A stretch of 63,436 nt of DNA from CAZPHU01 sp964419255 (GTDB lineage: Bacteria > Fibrobacterota > Chitinivibrionia > Chitinivibrionales > CAYFVL01). Both the position numbers and the translations under genes were made by a program. Of the stretch, positions 1 to 8,387 are shown piece by piece. Within the stretch, counting starts at the first letter, position 1. Each line of letters starts with the position of its first letter. Under the pieces are notes generated by a model that was not told where the DNA came from, ran no database searches, and saw only the letters and a program-made list of their open reading frames with translations. The stretch covers positions 1 to 63,436 of the forward strand of contig CAYQOU010000018.1 in NCBI GenBank assembly GCA_964419255.1. The letters run 5' to 3'.

Positions 1-177
1 AACCTCTCGGTGTATAACCTGGCAGGCAAGCAGGTACTTAATAAGGTGCTGACAGCTCAGAGAGGAAAGCGCACGACAGTTTCACTGTCACAACTTCCCC
101 ATGGAGTCTATACGGTCGTTCATTCCTCCGAGGGAAAAATGATCGGAGATAAAATGATGATTACACATGTAAAGTAG
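1..177 (+). CDS. C-terminal end of a secreted protein with a type IX-like sorting tail (partial)
   Basis: Frame 1 is open from the window edge to a TAG at 175-177, giving the last 58 residues of a protein whose start lies outside. The piece has the pattern of C-terminal secretion/sorting tails (por-type): a beta-strand with VYNLAGK, a middle strand, then LPHGVYTVV and a final basic strand. The GH9 protein at 12985-15615 ends in the same pattern (IYSVSGR, GTGMYVLRF). A terminator follows about 30 bases downstream. The main domain cannot be known from here. Confidence 0.7.
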   Translation, partial: NLSVYNLAGKQVLNKVLTAQRGKRTTVSLSQLPHGVYTVVHSSEGKMIGDKMMITHVK

Positions 178-206
178 TCTCATAATCCAATATATGCTAA
201 TGAAAA

Positions 207-238
207 GGTTCGGAGAATAAACTCCGAGCCTTTTTTTT
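207..238 (+). terminator. Rho-independent terminator after the partial secreted protein
   Basis: A 9-bp stem (GGTTCGGAG / CTCCGAGCC, one G-T pair) with a 6-base loop is followed by eight T residues. It lies 30 bases after the stop codon of the first gene. Confidence 0.85.
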
Positions 239-437
239 CAGCGAATACCCTCCAGATTTCTAAACCTATCTATCCGGTAGATGTGGCTTGCGAGAGTAAG
301 TTGAGAGGCACGCCCGGAACAAAGATCTTTCTCAAAAATTGTATGATCCGGTGAGCATGCTAATTGCTTCTGAATTGAGGTTTAGATTATGAATCAATCA
401 CCCCGGCCACTCTGCCTGTTTCAAATCAGGAGAATGT

Positions 438-1037
438 ATGCTATATACACTACAAAAAAAGAATATTGGTAAGGCAAGTGAGGTTTTGGCCGATGCATTT
501 AAGCACGATCCAGTCTGGCTTAAACTATTCGAAGGCCAGAAGAAATTCGACGAAAAATTCCGGGCATTCTTCGAAATCCCTGTCAGATACTGCATGAAAT
601 ATGGAGAGGTTTATGCGACCTCCGAAAACCTCGAAGGGATCGCCGCCTGGATTCCAGGACATCTTGCAGATATGCCCCTGTGGCGCATAATTGTAAGCGG
701 CGCAATCGGTCCCGGCCTGAGAATGGGCAAGAGACCATCCAAAAAGATTAACCCTTCTTTTGAGCTGCTTCAAAAAGACCGGAAAAAGCATATGAATGGA
801 AGGCCCTATATCTATCTTCAAATTGTCGGTGTCGCAACTCGGTATCAAAGGCAGGGATATGGAGGCAAACTGATACGTGCACTTCTGCAGAAGTGTGAAA
901 GAGAGAAACTCCCGATATATTTAGAGACGGAAACGGAAGAAAACGTCAAAATGTATAACAGATACGGATTTAAGGTATTGCAAGAGATAGTGTTGCCTGA
1001 TTTTGGTCTTCCCATGTGGGAGATGGTGAAAGGATGA
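438..1037 (+). CDS. GNAT-family N-acetyltransferase
   Basis: A 199-residue protein of the GNAT fold, expected to move an acetyl group from acetyl-CoA to an amine; the substrate is unknown. The acetyl-CoA pyrophosphate loop is visible as QRQGYGG at residues 137-143, after the beta-strand YLQIVGVAT. The C-terminal part (ETETEENVKMYNRYGF) is the usual strand-helix that closes the fold, with the conserved Asn and Tyr. The ATG at 438 has an AGGAGA site 7 bases upstream. It stands alone between a terminator and the convergent GH9 gene. Confidence 0.85.
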   Translation: MLYTLQKKNIGKASEVLADAFKHDPVWLKLFEGQKKFDEKFRAFFEIPVRYCMKYGEVYATSENLEGIAAWIPGHLADMPLWRIIVSGAIGPGLRMGKRPSKKINPSFELLQKDRKKHMNGRPYIYLQIVGVATRYQRQGYGGKLIRALLQKCEREKLPIYLETETEENVKMYNRYGFKVLQEIVLPDFGLPMWEMVKG

Positions 1038-1282
1038 ATGGAAAACAAATGTGACTGCTATTCATTTCGTGAGGATGGCCAATAGCTGCTCAGGGAAGAT
1101 ATAGATCTCCACCAAGGCTTCTCGCGATATGACTAATGTATATCGAATCGTTTGAAATTGGACAAGTCGCATACATACACAATTGCCCTAATAAGAATTG
1201 AATCTGGTTTTGCCCAGTATGTTTCCCCCACATAGCCGGAACAAGGGCCCGGATCAGTCCGAGCCCTTTGGATTAACACCCT
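1038..1282. other. Intergenic region between convergent genes, nothing recognised
   Basis: About 245 bases between the acetyltransferase stop and the GH9 stop. I see no clear hairpin with a T-tract and no credible gene. Confidence 0.5.
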
Positions 1283-4200
1283 CTAATCCTTTTCGGCCAA
1301 ACACACATACCCCAGTACAAAAGCCAGCGCGGCGTTCCAGTTTATGGCAATCTCGTTGCTTGCATAGGAGGCCACCTTATCCAGGTATGCCCGTGCCGGT
1401 TCTGTATGGTGGTAGTGGACGCTTGGGTCCTGGGTATCCTGCAAGCCGTTATTTGGGCCGCCGACCACAAACCCGGGAAACGCAGCATCTATACCGTCTG
1501 AGGCCATGATTCGATGGTGTGGCCAATTGGAGGAGCGCTGCCCGAATCCGGTAACGAAGCTGTAGCCCACCGCGTTTTTGCCGAAGATGTAATCGCAGGT
1601 TTCCAGTGCGGCATTAAGGTATTTTTCGCCCCCGGTGAGGCGATGAGCGTACGCCATAACGATGGCATGGTTTAGTTGCTCGGAATTGGAACCCCACATA
1701 AATGAGTTCGAGGGGATACGATACGGGATAGAGTCCATCTGCTCAAGAAAGATGTCTGCCACCCGCGCGATCTGAGTCCGGGCACTGTCGGCAAGGGCAA
1801 GCTCTTTGCCGTCAAAGTGTGTTGCCAGAGTAAACCACCCCAGATTATGTACGTTTTGCCAGTTAGCGGCAGTGGTCATTCGGCTGATTGACCAGCGCTT
1901 GTGGAGGAAATCTTTGTACCGGTCTTCTTTCGTGGTGGTAAAAAGCTCACAGGCTGCCCAGAAGAATTCATCCTCAAATTTGGAATCCGCGTACGCCCCG
2001 CTTCCTCCATGCTCGGACGGTTCTCTGATTTCGGGGTTTTTCCGAGCCCACCGCCAGGCTTTTTCCGCCCGTGCGACACAATCCCGACCGTAGGCGCTGT
2101 CTATCTGCCTGTAGATTCTACCGGCCATGGCCATGACCGCCGCAAAGTTCAACGAAGATGTGGTGCTTTTGCCGATAACAAACCGTTTGGATTCACACTG
2201 AGCGGGCATCACATAGCCATCCCATTTCAGAGGGCCTACCTTGAAAAACACTCCCCCGTCGCTGTCCTGCATCTTCTTCATCCAGTCAATCTCGTAGCGC
2301 ACCTCGTCGAGAATATCCGGTATGCTATTGCCCGATTCAGGGATAGAAAGCTCATCGGACATACGATCGGGAAAAAGCTCGTAGAGGGCAAGCAGTGTGC
2401 CCACCGATATCCCACCATTTACGACATACTTGCCAAAATCTCCGGCGTCGTACCACCCCCCGGAAACGTCACGAGTTCCCTGTTTGCCGGCTGACTGATG
2501 ATATTGACAGGCGGTATCGGGAGTGCCTTTTTTGCGCGACCATTTGCCCGCAAACTCCGGCTCTAAATCCAGCCATGCGCGCTGATAATAGAATGCCTTG
2601 ACGGATGCATCGAAAGCATCGGCGTAAATATCTTTACCTACAACCACCGCTGTTTTTTCACCGGTTTCCTTTATTACAATTTTGTATGTGCCGGGCTTAT
2701 TTACAGAGGTAAAATCACCGATGGCAACGTATTCACCCGACAAATCCCAAAACCTCCGGTCGCCCAGCTTCCCGCTGAAAACAGTTTTTCCTTTTTCATC
2801 TGTGATTGAAAAATTCTTTGCGGCCGAATCGGATACCACAAACCGTTTTTCTTTCCCAACCATGTACCCCAGCTGATTTGCCCGTATCGAGCCGGGTTGC
2901 GGATAGGCGTTGTCGTTTGTTAACGCAACATTATCCAGCATGATTCTCCCCTCACTTCCGGGATGAGCGGGACGAATATGGTAGGATCGCACAGCCTCCA
3001 GATCCATTCTACGGTTAATCTTTGAATCCCCCGGCTGCCAGTATTCGAAAAGCTCAAACTGCGAGAACGGCAGTATGATACGCTGCCAGCCGCTTTTGGC
3101 CTCAAAGTAGGCGCTCCAGGCCTCATTACCCGCATCCTGTACCAGGATGGCGAATTTTTCTATCGGTTTGCTGGAATAAAAATCGAATCGTATACAGCGA
3201 TGCTTCGACCAGTCCCGGCTCAACGAATCGGTCAAGGGACGAAAAGCCGAACCCCATGCTCCCATCCGAAAATCTATTTGAACCGCCCGGCCTTTATTCT
3301 CTGCGCCTTTGCCCTCGGAGATGGCCATTTCCGAGGTCGTATCGAGACTTACCTGCCACCGGGCTACGCTCCCCTCTTTTTCATAATCGTCAAGCATCTT
3401 ATCCGGAGCATCGGACCTGAACTCTTTCCAATACTGCTCGCGATTAAACACACCGATATCCTTTGTGAATCGGATGTCGGAAAAATAAAGAGCGACCGGA
3501 CTCTCTTCGTCATTACGGGCGTGTCTGTTTGCGCCTTTGTTTGTAGAGAAACGGAGTTCGGCGATTTTGGTCCAGTCGATGGTACTCATCACATTCTGAT
3601 TCGCATCGCTGTCCCACCATCTGCCAATCTCATTAAAGTCGCTGAAAGGAATCTTTACCTGCTGCCACTCCTTTGTTACCTTCAGGTAGTTTCGACTTTC
3701 CACACTGCTCTGCACCTTCTTATCCGCACCATCGGAATCATCATCTATCAGCCCAATTGCAAAAACTTCACCGCCGTGAGCACCGCGTACCTGAAAGCTG
3801 ACTCCGCCCGTTTGCAGATACGACTCGATATCAACGGCAAACTTTCGTCCCCTGTTCAGTGTAACCCCACTCCACTCATTGTCGCTCAGATACGCCGCGA
3901 ATACGGGTAATACCTCCCCGCTTTCAGGTTGGATAATGCGGAAATCGGTCGGATCGCCATAGGTGTAAGCGGATGTAAATGGGGCTAATTTCTCGCCCAG
4001 CCACGAAAAAAGTATATCCGCGGTATCCCGTTTCTCGGCATCGACCCCGGGAACCGTCTCCGTACGTAGTTTCCACGGCAGCATAGCGGGCGCAGGCATC
4101 TTTTCCAAATCATGTATAATCTTGAGATCATCGACATACAGCGTCGCGATACGATCACGGCTCTTGCCCAGATTCTGCTCTTTCTGAGATGAAAAGACGA

Positions 4201-4729
4201 TGGACGTGATCTCTGACCAGTCGATGTAACCGAATTCGGGTGCATTATGCTCATCGTGCCATTTCTCACCCTCATCGGAAAACCCGCGAAGAGGTATCAG
4301 AACCTCTTTCCATTCCTTTTCCACATCGAAATAGTTATCACTTCTGCACTTAACCTGCACTTTGGCTTTTCCGTTACCTCCATTATCCTTTAATCCGATA
4401 AAAACGCGTTCTCCGCCCTTTTCCCCTTTTATTTTAAAGGACAACGCGCCAGAGTTCCGAATCGAAGAAAGGTCTACCGTTTTGGATGCCCAGCTTACTT
4501 CGGCACCAGAGCTGGTGTGATCGTCCAGATCAATCTTTAGCGCGGAATCGTTTTCGGTTCCCGTCCGAATGATTGTGTTGATTTGGGAACGCCCCCCGAA
4601 GGCAAACGAGAAGGCGTCCGAGACGTATCCATCATCGAACCATGTCTTCACCTCTGATCCGGCAAAAACTGAGCCTATTCCAAGGCATAGACAAAAGAAA
4701 AGGTGCTTGAAAGTAGGATAATGTTGCAT
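1283..4729 (-). CDS. Secreted multidomain GH9 glycoside hydrolase (endoglucanase-type)
   Basis: An 1148-residue exported enzyme of glycoside hydrolase family 9, expected to cut beta-1,4-glucans. A signal peptide covers residues 1-23 (ends SVFAG). Three jelly-roll, CBM11/CIA30-like modules follow (about 27-205, 240-420 and 435-605), each ending in a strand of the type LYVDDLKI or IMLDNVAL. Next come the CelD-type Ig domain (about 615-700, starts with IRANQLGY) and the GH9 (alpha/alpha)6 domain. Catalytic signatures are WYDAGDFGKYV (base Asp), the PHHR loop, and NEIAINWNAAL with the acid Glu. No sorting tail follows the catalytic domain, unlike the second GH9 protein here. The ATG is preceded by AAAGGAGATATAC, a strong ribosome site. 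It is divergent from the TIGR02147 regulator at 5269, which may control it. Confidence 0.92.
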   Translation of the reverse strand: MQHYPTFKHLFFCLCLGIGSVFAGSEVKTWFDDGYVSDAFSFAFGGRSQINTIIRTGTENDSALKIDLDDHTSSGAEVSWASKTVDLSSIRNSGALSFKIKGEKGGERVFIGLKDNGGNGKAKVQVKCRSDNYFDVEKEWKEVLIPLRGFSDEGEKWHDEHNAPEFGYIDWSEITSIVFSSQKEQNLGKSRDRIATLYVDDLKIIHDLEKMPAPAMLPWKLRTETVPGVDAEKRDTADILFSWLGEKLAPFTSAYTYGDPTDFRIIQPESGEVLPVFAAYLSDNEWSGVTLNRGRKFAVDIESYLQTGGVSFQVRGAHGGEVFAIGLIDDDSDGADKKVQSSVESRNYLKVTKEWQQVKIPFSDFNEIGRWWDSDANQNVMSTIDWTKIAELRFSTNKGANRHARNDEESPVALYFSDIRFTKDIGVFNREQYWKEFRSDAPDKMLDDYEKEGSVARWQVSLDTTSEMAISEGKGAENKGRAVQIDFRMGAWGSAFRPLTDSLSRDWSKHRCIRFDFYSSKPIEKFAILVQDAGNEAWSAYFEAKSGWQRIILPFSQFELFEYWQPGDSKINRRMDLEAVRSYHIRPAHPGSEGRIMLDNVALTNDNAYPQPGSIRANQLGYMVGKEKRFVVSDSAAKNFSITDEKGKTVFSGKLGDRRFWDLSGEYVAIGDFTSVNKPGTYKIVIKETGEKTAVVVGKDIYADAFDASVKAFYYQRAWLDLEPEFAGKWSRKKGTPDTACQYHQSAGKQGTRDVSGGWYDAGDFGKYVVNGGISVGTLLALYELFPDRMSDELSIPESGNSIPDILDEVRYEIDWMKKMQDSDGGVFFKVGPLKWDGYVMPAQCESKRFVIGKSTTSSLNFAAVMAMAGRIYRQIDSAYGRDCVARAEKAWRWARKNPEIREPSEHGGSGAYADSKFEDEFFWAACELFTTTKEDRYKDFLHKRWSISRMTTAANWQNVHNLGWFTLATHFDGKELALADSARTQIARVADIFLEQMDSIPYRIPSNSFMWGSNSEQLNHAIVMAYAHRLTGGEKYLNAALETCDYIFGKNAVGYSFVTGFGQRSSNWPHHRIMASDGIDAAFPGFVVGGPNNGLQDTQDPSVHYHHTEPARAYLDKVASYASNEIAINWNAALAFVLGYVCLAEKD

Positions 4730-5268
4730 GTATATCTCCTTTAAAGACGAGAATGCATATATTGCAGGCAGACCAAACCTATCGTTTCCCCTTTGCGGGA
4801 AAAGATAACCGTTTAAATCATGATGTGTAAGGACTGGTTATCCGTTTTTCAACAGGCTGGAAGATAGACCGCGGTAAAAAATATTTACCTGCCGGCGGAT
4901 TAGAATTTCTAAAGAGTGACTCATAAAAAATAGCTCCGGAGAGACAGAAAAATAAAGCGTTATGATCGATAGCATTTCAAAAGTGATTTAACTGTTTACG
5001 CACCCACCAGACAGGGCGGTTCTACCAACACGGGCAGTGGTCGGCGCCTTATTTTGGTTACACTATTTTTTCCAACTTTTTGAGTCTTTCCGTTTTTTTA
5101 TGGCCATATGTGAGGCAATTGGTTATATTATGATTACATACTAATTGCCATATCAGGAGGCATCACATTGCATAACCCCTTTAGCATACAGAAAAGGCTT
5201 TCGAATGAACGCAGGATTACCTTTTACAGGACCGTAGTCGCTCCGCTAAACTGATATCTGGATGACTT
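4730..5268. other. Divergent intergenic region between GH9 and TIGR02147 genes
   Basis: A 539-base AT-rich region that must carry the promoters of both divergent genes; I could not fix a convincing -35/-10 pair. Near its right end an AGGAGG (5157-5162) stands before a possible TTG-started reading frame of about 29 codons that ends just before the regulator gene. No RNA gene was recognised. Confidence 0.5.
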
Positions 5269-6108
5269 ATGGAAAAAATTTTCACCTATTCTGATTACCG
5301 TACCTACATACGTGACTATTATACCCATATGAAATCGACCAAACCATCTTTTTCTTTTCGGGCAATCTCAGAGCGTGCGGGAATCAATTCTTCGGGATTT
5401 TACCCGCTTATCGTGCAGGGCAAACGTGATCTGACCCCTGCCACCATCGAGAAGACAGCCAGGGCTCTTGAGCTAGACCACAGAGAGGCTGAATATTTTG
5501 GCCTTCTTGTGCGATTCAATCAGGCGCGCACGCTGAAAAAGAAAAATGAGTACTTCGATAAGATGATAGAGGTGTTAAATCGCAGGTCTGTGGAGATAAT
5601 TCCAGAAAATCGGTACGATATATTCTCGGAATGGTATCATGGGGTGATCAGAGAACTGGTTGTGTGCAGGGAATTTGGAGACGATTTCAAGAAACTTGGT
5701 AGAATGCTGCGACCGGAGATCACTGCAAAGCAGGCTCGCCGGTCGGTTGAGCTACTGCTTCGGCTCGGTTTTCTACGAAAGGAGAATGGCAGATATATCC
5801 AGAGTTCTCCTATCATTACAACCGGTCCGGACGTCAAGGCGCATCAGATTCTCAACTATCAGGTGAAGATGCTTTCGCTGGCAAAGGAGGCATTCGATCG
5901 ATTTGGCCCAAATGAACTGCTCAGCAACTCCTCCACAACATTCAGGATATCCAGACAAACATATGAGTTGTTCAAACAGAAAAACCGGGAACACCGTCAG
6001 GAGCTGCTCAAGCTGGCCGAATCCGATCAGGATGCGGATATGATTTTTCAGCTCAATATCAATATGTTTCCTTTGATTAATCCAAGAGTCAGGGGGGAAG
6101 ACGGATGA
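5269..6108 (+). CDS. TIGR02147 / DUF4423 family regulator-like protein
   Basis: A 279-residue cytoplasmic protein of the family known as the Fibrobacter succinogenes major paralogous family (TIGR02147, DUF4423). The N-terminal third has the family opening YSDYRTYIRDYY and a helix-turn-helix-like segment (FRAISERAGINSSGFYPLIV, then GKRDL). The family signature EAEYFGLLVRFNQA is at about residues 73-86. The C-terminal half carries EWYHGVIREL and the closing QLNINMFPL. The biochemical role of the family is not settled; a DNA-binding or signalling role is likely. Its stop overlaps the lipoprotein start by 4 bases, so the two are translationally coupled. No good ribosome site precedes the ATG. Confidence 0.85.
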   Translation: MEKIFTYSDYRTYIRDYYTHMKSTKPSFSFRAISERAGINSSGFYPLIVQGKRDLTPATIEKTARALELDHREAEYFGLLVRFNQARTLKKKNEYFDKMIEVLNRRSVEIIPENRYDIFSEWYHGVIRELVVCREFGDDFKKLGRMLRPEITAKQARRSVELLLRLGFLRKENGRYIQSSPIITTGPDVKAHQILNYQVKMLSLAKEAFDRFGPNELLSNSSTTFRISRQTYELFKQKNREHRQELLKLAESDQDADMIFQLNINMFPLINPRVRGEDG

Positions 6109-7748
6109 GTAAGAAACTTCTGATTCTTTTTATCTTGATATCTGTTCTTCTCCTATCCTGTTCAAGCAGCCCTACCGTTGCGGGAGGAGGATTGGATACG
6201 GAATCCAGCGGAGGAAAACTCGCCGGCATTGCAGTAAGCGGTGAGGGAAGGCCTGTGCCCGATACGCGGGTCAGTCTTATCCCGGACGGCTATATACCCC
6301 TTTCGGGTCATCTGCTCCGAAGCGCAACGACCGACTCGGGTGGGTTCTTCTACTTTGACAGTATAGATTCGGGCGTCTACAGCGTGCAGGCTATTTCGGA
6401 AGATTCCGCCACCGCCTTTCTTTACCATGGCGTCTCTGTCCAGGGCGACAGTGTGCAATTGCACCATGTAACATTATCACAAACCGGATCGATTCTTGTT
6501 TTACCGACCGAGGCCATAACCGATGGCCTGTTGTACATACCCGGCACGACCATTGGCAGAGAGGTTTTCGGTCTACCACAGGATACGATAATCTTTTCGT
6601 CCGTACCCTCCGGCATCCTGCCCCCCTTATATCATAAAGCCTTTTCATCCGATACCGCTCGTAAAGTGTCCGACAGCATACCTGTGCAATCACGGGAAAC
6701 GACTATTGTCGATGAATTATTACCCTGGAGTTTTGAAAAGAGAATACAGGTGAACACCACTCTGATATCATCGGGGGGACATCTCAGAGGTGTACCGGTG
6801 CTTGTAACACTGACGTCTGGCGATATCCCTTTCGATCAGATACGCCGGGATGGGGGTGACATTCGATTCTTTTCGCCCGTGGGTCTACCTCTCAAATATG
6901 AGGTAGAGCGCTTTGACAGTGAAAACCAGATCGCCGAGATATGGGTAAGATTAGACTCCCTGCCGCTTAACGGTTCAGACACAGAGATCCGCCTGTATGC
7001 CGGCAACAACGATTCTGTTACCATCTCGAATTCCGCCGAAGTATTCGATACATCAGCGGGTTTCATTGGTGTATGGCATCTGGCCGACGAAGATAATGGT
7101 GTCAAAAATGATACCCTTTATAAAGATGCGACTCCTTTTGACAATCACGGAAATGATAATATTTATGCCCGGGGGAGAGAAGGAGTATTTGGGTATGGTA
7201 AACAGTTTGACAAAGAAGAAAAGGATTACGTAGACATCGATAACATCTCCGCATACAATTTCGGTGCTAAGCCGTTTACGTTGTCATTTTGGTTTAACAA
7301 ATCGGATACGGGTAGAGCGGACCTGTTTATCCATAAGAATACTGTCGACAGCAGTGGCGAATGGGGGGTCAGCTCCGATACAAACAATATACTCATTCTT
7401 TTCTGTGTTACAGAAGATACGATGAGAGATACGCTTTGTTCTTCCTCACCTGTTTCATCTGGAGAATGGCACCACCTCTGCATAAGCAGAAACGCATATG
7501 GAACCATCGCGATGTATGTCGATGGACATATGGTGGATGATACCGTTTTTACACGAGACTTCGTGGGAACAGAGGGAGGGGAAGGTATCTACGTCGGGTC
7601 AAACATGGATATGGCTTCATCCGAACCGTTTAACTGCCTGAATGGATACATGGATGAGCTCAGACTCGAATCGGTGGAAAGATCTGCTCCTTGGATAATG
7701 TTTCACAATTTGAATCGACCCGATGGCGGGTTGGTGACTGTGGAGTAG
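6105..7748 (+). CDS. Lipoprotein with carboxypeptidase-regulatory-like, DUF2341 and LamG-like domains
   Basis: A 547-residue exported lipoprotein. The signal peptide ends in the lipobox LLSC (Cys at about residue 19). A prealbumin-like carboxypeptidase-regulatory domain follows (about 38-110; DSGGFFYFDSIDSGVYSV). A DUF2341 domain spans roughly 205-310 and a LamG/concanavalin A-like domain roughly 320-545 (GVWHL, PFTLSFWF, WHHLCI, MYVDG, MDELRL). Domains of this kind bind glycans or surface partners. The gene starts inside the stop of the TIGR02147 gene (ATGA overlap). A glycan-sensing or surface-binding role is an inference from the domains and the GH9 neighbour. Confidence 0.85.
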   Translation: MSKKLLILFILISVLLLSCSSSPTVAGGGLDTESSGGKLAGIAVSGEGRPVPDTRVSLIPDGYIPLSGHLLRSATTDSGGFFYFDSIDSGVYSVQAISEDSATAFLYHGVSVQGDSVQLHHVTLSQTGSILVLPTEAITDGLLYIPGTTIGREVFGLPQDTIIFSSVPSGILPPLYHKAFSSDTARKVSDSIPVQSRETTIVDELLPWSFEKRIQVNTTLISSGGHLRGVPVLVTLTSGDIPFDQIRRDGGDIRFFSPVGLPLKYEVERFDSENQIAEIWVRLDSLPLNGSDTEIRLYAGNNDSVTISNSAEVFDTSAGFIGVWHLADEDNGVKNDTLYKDATPFDNHGNDNIYARGREGVFGYGKQFDKEEKDYVDIDNISAYNFGAKPFTLSFWFNKSDTGRADLFIHKNTVDSSGEWGVSSDTNNILILFCVTEDTMRDTLCSSSPVSSGEWHHLCISRNAYGTIAMYVDGHMVDDTVFTRDFVGTEGGEGIYVGSNMDMASSEPFNCLNGYMDELRLESVERSAPWIMFHNLNRPDGGLVTVE

Positions 7749-7754
7749 TACAAG

Positions 7755-8090
7755 AGGTGTGCCTCACCAAGCAGCATGCCTCAACTTCTGCCCGGCGATC
7801 CCACCAGACATACAAGCTAAATCCAACCAGACTGATTATGGACGCAACGATAAATCCGTTACGCAGTCGTGTATTTGTTTCGCCCAGATAGGCGATAAGG
7901 GTAATCAGGGGGGATACCGATGGTTGTTGCCAGAATAAAGCGTAAATAGCTCATGGCGGCTAATCCGGCTACAACGCTGATTACATGATAAAAGATCTCT
8001 CCTTTGCCATCCCCGAAAAAGGACCTTCCGCATTCACCGACACTGCCTCAGCGCCAATCTCCCCCTCCAGGAGCTGGTAAAAGGGACCTT
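7755..8090 (-). pseudogene. Decayed VTT/SNARE-associated (DedA or TVP38-like) membrane protein remnant
   Basis: Reading the minus strand gives a stretch with the look of the VTT-domain core: FFGDGKGEIFYHVIS, then VVAGLAAMSYLRFILATTIG. The frame then slips at a run of six G (plus strand 7908-7913) and continues in another frame as LITLIAYLGET and a transmembrane helix ending LYVWWDRR. There is no start and the upstream frame has a stop. This fits a gene that has lost its 5' part and gained a frameshift. Assignment is by eye only; confidence is moderate. Confidence 0.5.
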
Positions 8091-8387
8091 TTTACACGGT
8101 TAAGGATGGTCGGCACACAAATATTTTCATATTCTAACACATTAATAATAGACATTTTGTGATAGAATATCTATATTTCAATTGAGGTTTTAACATAGCC
8201 TTCATATATGAAGGTGGCTAATTGTCAGAGTTTTATTACCATCCGGGAACCAGTCAATTTTCTGCAGTTTGCCGAAGAAATCATCCTGCCCCATTCACCA
8301 GATAATTTGTGAAGAATATTAACGATTCTTTTGGAATCATTCCCCTCCAAAGGTTGAACGGGCGCGTATGATGAAAGGATTTTTCAG
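8091..8387. other. Intergenic region upstream of the kinase operon
   Basis: About 300 AT-rich bases between the decayed gene and the protein kinase. No gene or clear hairpin was recognised; the kinase promoter should lie here but no confident -35/-10 pair was seen. Confidence 0.4.

Noticed and set aside
1876..2494. Several frames of 65-200 codons inside the GH9 gene on both strands
   Set aside because: They lie wholly in another frame of a long gene with clear GH9 motifs and have no features of their own.
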